Notes: generated by a model not told the origin, from the letters alone. Positions 53,137 to 61,999 are shown, counted from the stretch's first letter. The stretch is 64,000 bases of DNA from a bacterium 1XD21-13 (GCA_009917555.1 QZDX01000010.1:62001-126000); one strand, 5' to 3'. Numbers and translations: made by a program.

Positions 53137-55401
53137 CTACTCCACTCCGCGCTTTAAATGGCCTCTGGTAAAGGAGCCCTCCGGCGCCCTTGCCTCCTTA
53201 TTTTGGAAGAAAACCTCCACATATTGCTTCAAAATATTTTGAATCTGTGCAGGCTTCTCCACCGTAAAGCTGATTCGTATGCTTTTTGGTGCAATGTGCT
53301 CCACTTCCTTTTTATTGCCAAGAAGCGAGAGCGGCTCACAGTTGTAGATTACATTATAGCACCACCGGCATTCGTTCACCACCGGAAACTCTTTTTTGTA
53401 GCGGTCTACCAGATATAGCTTCTCCCTCTGCCCTCTGCAGGCCTTTAGGGTCTTGTGCAGGCAGCCTGCCGTGACCATCAGGGGCAGATAGCCATATACC
53501 AGCATTTCACTCTCCTCACAGCCCCGAAGAGCGAGCTCCCGCTCGTTAAGCTCCAAAGGCAATGTATCAAACAAAATCCCCCTCTGCTTCCAAAATGCAA
53601 GGGCCCTCCGGTTAAAGGTGTAGAGATTGTGATCCAGAATCACCGGAATGCTCACACGCAGCTCCTTTAAAAATGCCAGCTCCTCCAGATTTTTCACAAT
53701 CACCGCGTCCAGACCGGCTTCCTCCAACAGCCCTTTCCACTTTCTAAACTCCTCCCATTCTCTGCTGCGGAATATGGCCGGAAGCACAAGAGCACAAGAC
53801 TTTCCCTTCTGATGACATAGTTGTGCATACTCCTTAAGCCTGCCGGGCTCTACCTGCCCGCTGGCAATGGAAATAAGGGAAACCTCCGGAAATGCCAGAG
53901 CTGTCTTCAGGGTCTCAGGATTCTCTATCTGCACATGAAGGGACGGCTTCCGGACAGACCTCTTCTCCGGTACCCTTTTCTGCTCTGAAAACGTAAGCCC
54001 TTGGCCGTCCAAGGGCTCCATAAGTCTCGGACGCCTGCCTGCCTCCAAGCATACCTCCCGAAGCCTGGCGAGTGCCTCCCGGCGCATCAGATTCAGCTGC
54101 CGAACAGGAAGAAAGACCCGCTCCTCTCCCTCCACCAAAAGCTCCTCAAACACAAAGGGAAAATCCCCTGTCTTTTGAAGCTGTTTTACAATGGCCTTTT
54201 TGTCCATGGGCTGATTTTGAGGAAGCTGAGCCGGGGCACCGGATACAATAACCCGGCTTTCCTTCCATGTTACCACAAGCTCCGTAGGCTTTACCGTAGA
54301 AATTCGAAATACTCCCTTAATTTTTTCTTTTTTCTCCTTATCCACATATTCCCGCTTCAGCTTGTCCAAAAGAGCTTCGTAAGCTCGTTTCTCCCGCAGC
54401 TCCTTTTGCCCCTTGGGATTAGCCGGCCCGGACCCGCCTCTGCCATTTTCCGAAAAATGACCGGGCCGGGTAAGAGACATAAGCTCACGGCCATTCCTCA
54501 CCTGATAATATCCCCTGGAAAAGCCTCCCCGGTTATAGAGCATCTTCAGCTCATTCAAATCCTCCTCCGACACCTGATAGCTCTGCTTCCCATACTCTAA
54601 GTAATGGTCCAAATATTTTCGATAAATCCGTACCACCCCTGCCGTGTATTCCGGCCGCTTCATCCGTCCCTCAATCTTCAGGGAACAGACGCCTGCCTCT
54701 AAAATCTCCGGCAGCAACTCAATGGTACACATATCCTTGGGGCTAAGCAAATAAGTCTCCCCTCGGCGGCTCCATACACGACCGCCATCGTGCAGCTCAT
54801 AGGGAAGGCGACAGGGCTGGGCGCAGCGCCCCCGGTTTCCGCTTCTTCCCCCCAGCATACTGCTAAAAAGACATTGTCCGGAATAGCAATAGCAGAGAGC
54901 CCCATGAACAAAGCTCTCGATCTCAATATCCACCTGACTGTGTATCTGCCGTATCTCCTCCAGGGAGAGCTCTCTGGCTGTTACAATCCGAGCTGCTCCA
55001 AGCTCCCTCAAAAAGGCAGCCCCTCCTGCCCCCAGTATGGTCATCTGGGTGCTGGCATGGACAGGGAGATCCGGAAAAAATTCCCGAATATAGGAAAGCA
55101 CTCCAAAATCCTGTACAATAACTGCGTCCAATCCGCACTCATAGTAAGGCTTTAGATATGTCCCCAGCTCCTCAAGCTCTCTATCCTTCAGCAGCGTATT
55201 CACGGTCAAATAAATATCACAGCCATGGAGATGGGCATAGTCAATGGCATGGCAGAGCTCCTGCTCCCCAAAGTTATCCGCATAGGCTCTGGCTCCAAAT
55301 CTGGAGCCCCCCAAATATACCGCGTCGGCTCCTGCCCCCACAGCCGCTCTCAAGCTGTCGAAGGAACCGGCCGGAGCCAGAAGTTCTGTCGTATGCCTCA
55401 T
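53137..55401 (-). CDS. U32-family peptidase with DUF3656 (RlhA-like)
   Basis: A 754-residue protein. The U32 core has ELLAPAGSFDSLRAAVGAGADAVYLGG, YCYSGQCLFSSMLGGRSGNRGRCAQPCRLPYEL and KIEGRMKRPEYTA, and a DUF3656 insert follows. In E. coli RlhA, related U32/DUF3656 proteins hydroxylate C2501 of 23S rRNA. The Cys-rich block suggests an Fe-S site. ATG at 55401 has GAGGAGG upstream. It heads a run with ftsW/rodA and pbp, which is a common Firmicutes neighbourhood. Confidence 0.88.
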   Translation of the reverse strand: MRHTTELLAPAGSFDSLRAAVGAGADAVYLGGSRFGARAYADNFGEQELCHAIDYAHLHGCDIYLTVNTLLKDRELEELGTYLKPYYECGLDAVIVQDFGVLSYIREFFPDLPVHASTQMTILGAGGAAFLRELGAARIVTARELSLEEIRQIHSQVDIEIESFVHGALCYCYSGQCLFSSMLGGRSGNRGRCAQPCRLPYELHDGGRVWSRRGETYLLSPKDMCTIELLPEILEAGVCSLKIEGRMKRPEYTAGVVRIYRKYLDHYLEYGKQSYQVSEEDLNELKMLYNRGGFSRGYYQVRNGRELMSLTRPGHFSENGRGGSGPANPKGQKELREKRAYEALLDKLKREYVDKEKKEKIKGVFRISTVKPTELVVTWKESRVIVSGAPAQLPQNQPMDKKAIVKQLQKTGDFPFVFEELLVEGEERVFLPVRQLNLMRREALARLREVCLEAGRRPRLMEPLDGQGLTFSEQKRVPEKRSVRKPSLHVQIENPETLKTALAFPEVSLISIASGQVEPGRLKEYAQLCHQKGKSCALVLPAIFRSREWEEFRKWKGLLEEAGLDAVIVKNLEELAFLKELRVSIPVILDHNLYTFNRRALAFWKQRGILFDTLPLELNERELALRGCEESEMLVYGYLPLMVTAGCLHKTLKACRGQREKLYLVDRYKKEFPVVNECRWCYNVIYNCEPLSLLGNKKEVEHIAPKSIRISFTVEKPAQIQNILKQYVEVFFQNKEARAPEGSFTRGHLKRGVE

Positions 55402-55571
55402 ACGTACCTCCTCATACCTGATAAATGTCCTGTCAAGGCTTCCATCAATCCCATAAGGCAAAGAGGCTGCAGCAAATAAGACCTTCGGATCCTATCAATC
55501 CTCACTGCCATATTTTGCAGCAACCCCCGCTATCTATCGTATCTCATAATAGAACAATCCATTCTCATGTC

Positions 55572-56210
55572 CTATGTATTTGCTTTCTGATCCAGCTTTC
55601 TTCGCAGATCCCGAATCTCTCTCTGAAGCTGCTCGATCTCTCCGTCATAGCCCCGCTTCTGCTCTGCCAGCCGCTTTTGAGCCGTCTGATTCTGCTCCTC
55701 CAGCTTTTTCTGGGAGCTCTGGCGCTGAGCCTCCAGCGCCTTCTTCTGGTTCTCCAGGGCTTTTTCCTGATTCTCCAGAGCCCTCTTGAGATCCTGGCGC
55801 TTTTCCTCCGCATCCTTTTTCCTGGACTCCAGCTTCTCGCTCCATTCCTTTATCTCTGCGGAATACTTTTCCTCCAGCTCTTTTTTCTCGGTCTCCAGCT
55901 TCTCCTTATCCATCTGGGCCTCAATGAGATCGTGGCGAATCCCATACATCTCCCGATCCTTCTTTTCCAACTCAGCCGAAAGCTTATCGGCCTGGCGCTT
56001 GGCTTTAAAGAAATCGTCGGCCAGATTCATATTCAGCATCAGCTGCTTTTGATCGGCGCTCTGCTTTCGATAGCCCTCCAGCTTCTGAAACTCAGCCAGC
56101 TTCTCATTGATATAAACAGCAACCTGGTGCAGATATTCCGGGCTTTCATAGCCGCTGATCCGAAAGACCTTCCCGGCAATCACTACCTCTACCGTATTCT
56201 TCATGGCCAT
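55572..56210 (-). CDS. zapA: ZapA-like protein with long coiled-coil tail
   Basis: A 212-residue protein. Residues about 1-75 are the ZapA head (NTVEVVIAGKVFRISGYESPEYLHQVA, then YRKQSADQKQLMLNMNLADDFF), and the rest is one long Glu/Lys/Gln coiled coil with near-repeats of ENQEKALENQKKALEAQ. ZapA bundles FtsZ at midcell; the head is normal, but the tail is much longer than the usual 80-90 residues. ATG at 56210 has GGGAG upstream. It is 70 bases from ruvB and has its own promoter. Confidence 0.85.
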   Translation of the reverse strand: MAMKNTVEVVIAGKVFRISGYESPEYLHQVAVYINEKLAEFQKLEGYRKQSADQKQLMLNMNLADDFFKAKRQADKLSAELEKKDREMYGIRHDLIEAQMDKEKLETEKKELEEKYSAEIKEWSEKLESRKKDAEEKRQDLKRALENQEKALENQKKALEAQRQSSQKKLEEQNQTAQKRLAEQKRGYDGEIEQLQREIRDLRRKLDQKANT

Positions 56211-56246
56211 AGCACTCACTCCCTTTTCATTCTTATCCCTAACATT

Positions 56247-56265
56247 CATTATATCGGATATAATG
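56247..56265. promoter_or_regulatory. Perfect 19-bp palindrome over the zapA promoter
   Basis: CATTATATCGGATATAATG is perfectly palindromic around a central base. It covers the -10 box at 56248-56253 and part of the spacer, an operator-like position. Confidence 0.55.
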
Positions 56266-56275
56266 GAAAAAGCAA
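56248..56275 (-). promoter_or_regulatory. Promoter of the zapA-like gene
   Basis: TTGCTT (56270-56275) and TATAAT (56248-56253) on the minus strand with 16-base spacer, between the ruvB stop and the zapA start. Confidence 0.6.
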
Positions 56276-56280
56276 GCAAA

Positions 56281-57276
56281 TCATGGCTGAAACAGTCCCA
56301 AATGATTAAACGCCAGTTCCGTGACAACCCGGCCTCTGGGTGTTCGGTTGATAAATCCCCGCTTGATGAGATATGGCTCATAAACATCCTCAATGGTTCC
56401 CGCATCCTCCCCAATGGCAGCAGCCAGGGTATCCAGCCCCACAGGGCCGCCGGTAAACTTCTCAATCATGGTGTTCAGGATCAGGCGATCCATCTGATCC
56501 AGGCCATAGCGGTCCACCTCCAGAAGATCTAGGGCAGAGTCCGCAATCTCCCTGGTAATTCTCCCCTCATACTTTACCTGTGCAAAGTCACGAACCCGCT
56601 TTAAAAGCCGGTTTGCCAGCCGCGGAGTCCCTCTGGAACGCCTGGCCAGCTCCAAGGCACCTCCAGGCTCAATCTCCACTCCCAATACCTGGGCGGAGCG
56701 CAGCACAATGGCCCTTAACTCCTCCTCCGTATAAAATTCCAGATGATGTATCACCCCAAATCGATCCCGCAAAGGGGCGGTAAGCAATCCGGCCCGCGTG
56801 GTAGCTCCCACCATAGTAAAATGAGGCAGATCCAGACGGATGGAACGGGCAGTGGCTCCCTTTCCGATCACGATATCTATGGCAAAGTCCTCCATTGCCG
56901 GATACAGCACCTCCTCCACCTGGCGGTTCAAGCGGTGAATCTCATCCACAAACAGGACATCTCCTTCGGAAAGGTTATTTAAGATAGCAGCCATCTCTCC
57001 CGGCTTCTCAATGGCCGGTCCGGAGGTCACCTTCATGTTCACACCCATCTCATTGGCAATAATTCCGGCCAAGGTCGTCTTGCCAAGTCCCGGTGGACCG
57101 TAAAAAAGTACATGATCCAAGGCTTCACCACGTTCCTTTGCCGCCTGAATGTAGATCTTCAAATTGCTCCTGGCCTTCTCCTGGCCGATATATTCATCCA
57201 AGGTCTGGGGCCTTAGACTGTACTCGGTGTGCACGTCCTCTTCCATAGCCTCGGCCGTAATGATCCTTCTTCCCAT
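56281..57276 (-). CDS. ruvB: Holliday junction branch-migration helicase RuvB
   Basis: A 331-residue AAA+ motor. [17 protein letters not shown], Walker [21 protein letters not shown], Walker [18 protein letters not shown], sensor [19 protein letters not shown] and the C-terminal [29 protein letters not shown] are diagnostic. It drives branch migration with RuvA. It begins 27 bases after ruvA ends and lacks ruvC, as usual in Firmicutes, where RecU resolves junctions. Confidence 0.97.
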   Translation of the reverse strand: MGRRIITAEAMEEDVHTEYSLRPQTLDEYIGQEKARSNLKIYIQAAKERGEALDHVLFYGPPGLGKTTLAGIIANEMGVNMKVTSGPAIEKPGEMAAILNNLSEGDVLFVDEIHRLNRQVEEVLYPAMEDFAIDIVIGKGATARSIRLDLPHFTMVGATTRAGLLTAPLRDRFGVIHHLEFYTEEELRAIVLRSAQVLGVEIEPGGALELARRSRGTPRLANRLLKRVRDFAQVKYEGRITREIADSALDLLEVDRYGLDQMDRLILNTMIEKFTGGPVGLDTLAAAIGEDAGTIEDVYEPYLIKRGFINRTPRGRVVTELAFNHLGLFQP

Positions 57277-57303
57277 CTATTTCTCCCTTACAATGGTTAT
57301 AGT

Positions 57304-57927
57304 TTAAAATGATAGATGCTTAAGGGCTGCCTTCAGGATCGCCTCAACCCCCATATCCTCCGTAAGCTCTACCCGGCGAACGGCCTTTAAAGCGTCCGAT
57401 GAGGAATAGCCCAGGGCAGTCAATGCCTCCACCGCCTCATGCTTTGCCTCAGTGAGACCAGACTTATCCGCACCCGTCCTCAGATCAGCTTTGGACAGCC
57501 TCGCCTCAAAGGCATCCTCCAGCCTTAGCTTGTCCTTTAGCTCCAGTATCAGCTTCTGAGCTGTCTTATGTCCAATTCCCGGTGCCTTGGAAATGGCCTT
57601 GGCATCGTCCGCCAGTACCGCAAAGCGCAAATCATCGGCGGAAAGGGCGGTCAGAATTCCAAGCGCCCCCTTAGGTCCAATCCCGCTGACACTGATGAGC
57701 AGCTTAAACAGCTTCTGATCCTCCCTGGTTAAAAACCCATAAAGCTGCAGACCGTCCTCCTTCACCTGGAGATAGGTATAGAGGCAGATCTCCTCACCAT
57801 GACTCGGAAGCAGATTAAGGTCCCTTCCGGAAATCAATATTCCGTATCCCACGCCGCCTGTCTCCACTACTACAAGGCCATCCTCCGGTTCTAAATAGGC
57901 AAGGCTTCCTTTTATATATGAAATCAT
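57304..57927 (-). CDS. ruvA: Holliday junction DNA-binding protein RuvA
   Basis: A 207-residue RuvA. The N-terminal OB domain has MISYIKGSLAYLEP, domain II carries helix-hairpin-helix LISVSGIGPKGALGIL and KAPGIGHKTAQKLILELKD, and the C-terminal domain ALGYSSSDALKAVRRV contacts RuvB. SD GGAGG precedes ATG 57927, and ruvB follows. Confidence 0.96.
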   Translation of the reverse strand: MISYIKGSLAYLEPEDGLVVVETGGVGYGILISGRDLNLLPSHGEEICLYTYLQVKEDGLQLYGFLTREDQKLFKLLISVSGIGPKGALGILTALSADDLRFAVLADDAKAISKAPGIGHKTAQKLILELKDKLRLEDAFEARLSKADLRTGADKSGLTEAKHEAVEALTALGYSSSDALKAVRRVELTEDMGVEAILKAALKHLSF

Positions 57928-57953
57928 CTCTTATTTCCTCCGTCACTTCTGCT

Positions 57954-57982
57954 ATCATACCATAGGAGAGATGTAAAATCAA
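57954..57982 (-). promoter_or_regulatory. Promoter of ruvA-ruvB
   Basis: TTGATT (57977-57982) and TATGAT (57954-57959) on the minus strand with 17-base spacer, about 27 bases before ruvA. Confidence 0.65.
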
Positions 57983-58050
57983 CCATACGTTCGAGCGAAA
58001 ATTTTGTATCATTTTTCACAACAATTTTCTGCCATTTCACACCGAAAGGA

Positions 58051-58079
58051 TTGCTTCCTTTTTCTGAAGGCTCTATATT
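58051..58079 (+). promoter_or_regulatory. Possible promoter of the coiled-coil gene at 58.1 kb
   Basis: TTGCTT (58051-58056) and TATATT (58074-58079) with 17-base spacer on the plus strand, about 45 bases before the SD. Confidence 0.45.
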
Positions 58080-58130
58080 GAATTTATAAAAAATAAATCT
58101 GAAAACATAACATAAGAGAGGTGAATGTTT

Positions 58131-58445
58131 ATGAGTATCCCTGCCATAAACTCCGGAGGCCCTTCCATATCCGGAGGCAGCTTAGGCGCAAAAGTAGATT
58201 CCCAGATTAAAACTCTGGAGCAAAAGCTTTCACAGCTTAGCAAGGAGAAAGAAAAGGCACAAAAAGCCCATGATGCTGAGAAAGTAAGGGAATTGGAGCA
58301 AAAAATTCAAGAAATTGAACGCCGGCTGGAGGAGCTCAGAAGCCGGAAGAGTGAGAAGGAGGAGGAAACCCCAGAGGAGGGTTCTCCCTCTCAATCCCCT
58401 GCCCTTCCAAGTGATGTGGGAAATTATGTAGATGAGCTTGCCTAA
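58131..58445 (+). CDS. Small coiled-coil hypothetical protein
   Basis: A 104-residue soluble protein. A Gly/Ser-rich N-terminus precedes one long charged helix (about 20-70, heptads with EQKLSQLSKEKEKAQKA and RELEQKIQEIERRLEEL), then a Ser/Pro/Glu tail. It resembles FlxA-like coiled-coil proteins in pattern only. ATG at 58131 follows GAGAGGTGA; an ATG six bases earlier is too close to the SD. It is a one-gene unit with its own terminator. Confidence 0.7.
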   Translation: MSIPAINSGGPSISGGSLGAKVDSQIKTLEQKLSQLSKEKEKAQKAHDAEKVRELEQKIQEIERRLEELRSRKSEKEEETPEEGSPSQSPALPSDVGNYVDELA

Positions 58446-58463
58446 GGCTTTACTGCAAAAAGG

Positions 58464-58508
58464 ATTCCGGCTTAAGATAATCATATATTTTAAGCCGGAA
58501 TTTTTTTG
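58464..58508 (+). terminator. Strong rho-independent terminator
   Basis: ATTCCGGCTTAA (58464-58475) pairs perfectly with TTAAGCCGGAAT (58490-58501), followed by eight T. It ends the small coiled-coil gene and precedes the convergent PEBP gene's stop. Confidence 0.9.
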
Positions 58509-58514
58509 GAATTT

Positions 58515-59333
58515 TCAAGTTTTGAAAATATAAAGAATATCTATGGGTTTTGGTGCCGGTTCTTGCTTTGTTCCCTTATAGATCACAAAAACCGAATCTC
58601 CGGACCTTAGATTCAAATGATATTTCTCATTGATACTCTCAAGGCTTTCTGAAAAATCACAATAATCGCAGTAATCCTTCTCAATCACAAACATGCTGTC
58701 CGGATAGGGCCCATTCGGGGATGTATCCGTAATATTCCCGGTCAGAATCCGTATATCAAATTTTGCAATTAAGAATAAAAATAGGGCAACGCAAAGAATC
58801 AGGAAATAGGAAATAATTTTTTTGCGGGATTTTTTCTTTTTAAGCAAGGAGCTTTGATTTTCGTTCCGAAAAGGACAGACCATGCTCCCTTTTTGAAGAA
58901 TATGCCCCTTTGCTCTTTTAAGAAAGCGCCCTTTTGTTGGCAGGGTGTTTAAAGCAATTTCCTCATCCAGAGCATAGATGGTAAAACGATAGAAATGCCG
59001 TCTGCCCTTAGGCGGCTTAGGGCCTGCATACCTGCACCAGCCATAGCCAAGCCCCTGTCTGGCATTGCCAAGGTCCGGGACGCGTGCTCCCCCTGGGATC
59101 GCTCCCTCAATTTGCTCACCAGCCGGTATATTATAGATAAGCCAATGGGTAAAATTTTTAAAAAAAGGATGGCTCACATCCTCCAGGGTTACGGCCAGAG
59201 TCCTTGCATTGGGAGACAAATTTTTTATGGAAAATTGGGGAGAAAGATCCTCCCCCATTCCCGTATATTTTAGAGGGAATTCCTCTTTATTCTTCATATC
59301 CTTACATTCAAATATTAGCTTATCCATATCCAT
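58515..59333 (-). CDS. PEBP/YbhB-like protein fused to a membrane segment and outer domain
   Basis: A 272-residue chimera. Residues about 1-155 are a phosphatidylethanolamine-binding (Raf kinase inhibitor-like, YbhB) domain: KYTGMGEDLSPQFSIKN, HWLIYNIPAG, PDLGNARQGLGYGWCRYAGPKPPKG and HFYRFTIYALD. A very basic stretch at 164-172 is followed by a membrane segment at 173-192 and an outer part with CDYCD at 222-226. Bacterial YbhB proteins are normally 150-180 residues and free of a membrane tail. ATG 59333 follows GGGAG. It lies 136 bases downstream of a histidine kinase gene. Function unknown. Confidence 0.8.
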   Translation of the reverse strand: MDMDKLIFECKDMKNKEEFPLKYTGMGEDLSPQFSIKNLSPNARTLAVTLEDVSHPFFKNFTHWLIYNIPAGEQIEGAIPGGARVPDLGNARQGLGYGWCRYAGPKPPKGRRHFYRFTIYALDEEIALNTLPTKGRFLKRAKGHILQKGSMVCPFRNENQSSLLKKKKSRKKIISYFLILCVALFLFLIAKFDIRILTGNITDTSPNGPYPDSMFVIEKDYCDYCDFSESLESINEKYHLNLRSGDSVFVIYKGTKQEPAPKPIDILYIFKT

Positions 59334-59370
59334 TCGTCTCCCGATCCCTGTCTGCTGATGAATCCGCGCT

Positions 59371-59389
59371 AATGAATACCAGATTCATT
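59371..59389. repeat. Inverted repeat upstream of the PEBP gene
   Basis: AATGAAT, five bases, ATTCATT: a perfect 7-bp inverted repeat 38 bases before the PEBP start. It is compatible with a dimeric regulator site, but AT-rich and short. Confidence 0.3.
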
Positions 59390-59469
59390 TGCAGGTTGGT
59401 GTTCTGATAAATACTATTATAAGTTTATCTCCAAGTGAATGTTCTGTAAATACCTTCTTTTCAGAAATC

Positions 59470-61185
59470 CTAAGACAAAAAAACAGTTACCCTGACCCCA
59501 ATGCCTGCATTTTCCAGCGTGATTTTCAGCCCATGCTTATCCAGAATCTTCTTTGCCAGGTACAGGCCCAATCCCATATGCTTCTCCTCTTGGGAGGAAC
59601 GGCTTTTATTCTGACTGTAGAAGAGATCAAATCCATATTTGAGCTGCTCCTCACTCAAGGGACTGCCGGTATTCTCAATGGTACATGCCTTTTCGCGCAG
59701 GGTAATTCTGATTTTTCCCTCCGGCACATTGTAATCGATTGCATTGACCAATAGATTCCACATAGCCTTAGACAGGTAGCTGGGATCTCCCTCCACCTGA
59801 AAGTCCTGTTCATCGTGTACCTCCACCCGGATCTGCTTTTCTTCTGTCAAGGGTTTAAGACGGGTGAGCTGTTCCTCTATCAGCACTGACAGAGATATGT
59901 GCTCCCTTTGGAGTACTAGCTTTTCCGAATCCATTCGGGAAATGAGAATCATTTCGCCTGCCAGACGATCCATCTCCTCCGTCTGCCCTACGATCTGTTC
60001 CAGATAATAGTCACGTTTTTCCTCCATATTGTGTTCCAGCAGATTCTCCGCAAAGTTTCGGATAACCCCCAGGGGCGTCTTGAGCTCGTGGGCCATGGTG
60101 TTGATAAAGTCCTTTCTGGTTTCCTCCAGGGCCTCCTGCTGATCATAGAGCCTGTTGGCCGAGTAAAGGATTTTAATCATACAGGCAAGCATCAGGACAA
60201 GCCCGGCCCCATAAAGGTATTTCATATAATCTATGGCCGCAAGCCAGGGGCAGCTCTCCATATGAACCTCGATATAACGCCCTCTGCCGCTATCCGAGTG
60301 CGGCAAGAGCCGTATGGTAGTGGTATTGCAGAAAGGACCCAGGGCTCCCGCCTTCACCAAATTCTCATAATTCCATTGGGAAAGATCCGTATTCTTGGGA
60401 AAATCATGGAGATACTCACTCTTGTCCCATTTTTCCCAGCTTTCGTAGCTCACGTTCGTATAGGGAAGTATGCATTCTCCGTACTGTATGGAAGGCGGAT
60501 AATCCGTATCAAGCTCCGCCACCTGATAGCTCCTAATCTGCTTATTTTCTGTCTGACACCAGGTGGTATAGGTATCTTCATCCTCAACATTCGCATAATA
60601 TGGATTTCCAAAATAATCCGTATACGGGGTTATGGCATACGCAATGTGATATTCACTCTTAACATCCTGCTTCTTCTCCCATGTAAGCTCCCGCACATAG
60701 ATCTCATACGGTTTTCTTCCCTCTCTAACCTGAATTTCATACCTGGGTGGTTCCAGACGTCTGTCTCTCTCCCCGTTTACCGCTTCACACTTTGCCAAAA
60801 ATTCCTTATTTTCCCGCGGCAAAATCTCATCTAGAGGGGTCCTGGAATCTCCGATGGTATTTTCACTCTTTGCCAGAAGTTCTCCTTTTTCATCATAAAC
60901 AGCCAGGGAATATCTCATATATTTCTCATTTAACCGGAAAAGATAGAAATTTGTAAGAGCCTGATACCAGATGCGCCTCTCCTCGCCATCCCAGGTATCC
61001 GGCATTTCCTGCTCCTTGGCATAAACTTCTTTTTGGAAGTCCGAGAGCGGAGCTTTCAGCGCTTCCTCGTAGCCTTCCACAAATTTCGTCTTTACCAGGT
61101 AGGTGGAAAGCAGCATTACCACCAGATATATTGCTGCAAATCCCACTACCACCGGTTTGAACAGTTTCTTTCTTTTTCCCTTCAT
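59470..61185 (-). CDS. Sensor histidine kinase
   Basis: A 571-residue kinase. Membrane segments at about 11-30 and 319-341 flank an outer sensor domain of about 285 residues of no recognised type. The cytoplasmic part lacks a clear HAMP domain and has HELKTPLG with His366, N-box NLLVNAIDYN, and G-box GLGLYLAK. It phosphorylates the partner regulator whose stop overlaps its ATG as ATGA. SD GGAGG. The signal is unknown. Confidence 0.93.
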   Translation of the reverse strand: MKGKRKKLFKPVVVGFAAIYLVVMLLSTYLVKTKFVEGYEEALKAPLSDFQKEVYAKEQEMPDTWDGEERRIWYQALTNFYLFRLNEKYMRYSLAVYDEKGELLAKSENTIGDSRTPLDEILPRENKEFLAKCEAVNGERDRRLEPPRYEIQVREGRKPYEIYVRELTWEKKQDVKSEYHIAYAITPYTDYFGNPYYANVEDEDTYTTWCQTENKQIRSYQVAELDTDYPPSIQYGECILPYTNVSYESWEKWDKSEYLHDFPKNTDLSQWNYENLVKAGALGPFCNTTTIRLLPHSDSGRGRYIEVHMESCPWLAAIDYMKYLYGAGLVLMLACMIKILYSANRLYDQQEALEETRKDFINTMAHELKTPLGVIRNFAENLLEHNMEEKRDYYLEQIVGQTEEMDRLAGEMILISRMDSEKLVLQREHISLSVLIEEQLTRLKPLTEEKQIRVEVHDEQDFQVEGDPSYLSKAMWNLLVNAIDYNVPEGKIRITLREKACTIENTGSPLSEEQLKYGFDLFYSQNKSRSSQEEKHMGLGLYLAKKILDKHGLKITLENAGIGVRVTVFLS

Positions 61186-61850
61186 GCTTCTACCTCCATC
61201 CGATAGCCTGATTTTCGAACAGTTTGGATGGTGCAGCCACAGTTCCCTATGGCCTTTCGAAGCTTTTTGATGTGATTGTCCACCACACGCTCATTTCCGT
61301 CAAAGTCATAGCCCCAGAAGCGTATGAGAAGCTGCTCCCGGCTGTAGATCCGGCCTGGATTCTCCAGGAAAAAAACAAGCATCTCGTATTCCTTTGGCGG
61401 GAGCTTAAGAGGCTCAGTGCCCTTTTGTACCCTGTGGGTCCTCAGATCTATGGCAAGACTTCCGGCCCTAAGCCCCTGCTCATATCCCCGGATTCTCCCT
61501 ATCAGGGCCATGGCCTTGGCATACAGTACCGGCAGGGAAAAGGGCTTGGTCACATAATCGTCCGCTCCCAGCGAGTATCCGTTCAGCTTATCCTCCTCCA
61601 ATACGCGGGCCGTAATGAAGATAATGGGCACGTCGCTGGCTGTGCGTATCCGTTTGCACAGGGTAAATCCGTTCATTCCCGGCATCATCACATCCAAAAG
61701 AATCAGGTGGTAGTCTTTCTGCTCTAAAAGCTCCAGAGCGCCCTCTCCCTCCTCGGCCACATCCACTCTCCAGCCCTTAGCGGTAAAATAATCTGCCGCC
61801 GCCTCTGCTATCAGGCAGTCATCCTCTACAATCAAAAGCCTGTATGCCAT
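61182..61850 (-). CDS. OmpR/PhoB-family response regulator
   Basis: A 222-residue regulator. The receiver has LLIVEDDCLIAEAA, phosphoacceptor Asp53 in LLDVMMPGMNG, Thr in FITAR and Lys in YVTKPF. The C-terminal winged helix has LPPKEYEMLVFFLENPGRIYSREQLL and VVDNHIKKLRKAIG. It binds DNA as a dimer after phosphorylation by the downstream-encoded kinase. ATG at 61850 is chosen by homology with GGAG upstream; the frame upstream lies in the leader. Confidence 0.93.
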   Translation of the reverse strand: MAYRLLIVEDDCLIAEAAADYFTAKGWRVDVAEEGEGALELLEQKDYHLILLDVMMPGMNGFTLCKRIRTASDVPIIFITARVLEEDKLNGYSLGADDYVTKPFSLPVLYAKAMALIGRIRGYEQGLRAGSLAIDLRTHRVQKGTEPLKLPPKEYEMLVFFLENPGRIYSREQLLIRFWGYDFDGNERVVDNHIKKLRKAIGNCGCTIQTVRKSGYRMEVEA

Positions 61851-61933
61851 CCTCTGCTCCAAAGTTTTTCCATCCTTTCTGTTGATAAGGTTATTGTGCC
61901 ATGGGAATATGTCCTTTTTGTATCGTTTTTCGT

Positions 61934-61946
61934 TATACTTCGTATA
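61934..61946. promoter_or_regulatory. 13-bp palindrome upstream of the response regulator gene
   Basis: TATACTTCGTATA is near-perfectly palindromic around its centre (TATAC, three bases, GTATA). It lies about 85 bases before the response regulator start, in a region where its promoter must lie, and may be an operator. Confidence 0.35.
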
Positions 61947-61956
61947 AAATTGCCAG

Positions 61957-61999
61957 AATGGGGAGATGTGATTCAAAAACCGCATCTCCCCATTTTTTT
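61957..61999 (+). terminator. Plus-oriented terminator-like hairpin ahead of the two-component operon
   Basis: AATGGGGAGATG (61957-61968) pairs perfectly with CATCTCCCCATT (61983-61994) across 14 bases, with a T-run only on the plus strand. Flanking genes are on the minus strand. It may stop antisense transcription or act as a weak terminator for the hypothetical gene upstream. Confidence 0.6.

Noticed and set aside
61934-61946. Sequence resembling a loxP arm
   Set aside because: It shares TATACTTCGTATA-like bases with a lox arm but there is no second arm or spacer; treated as a simple palindrome.
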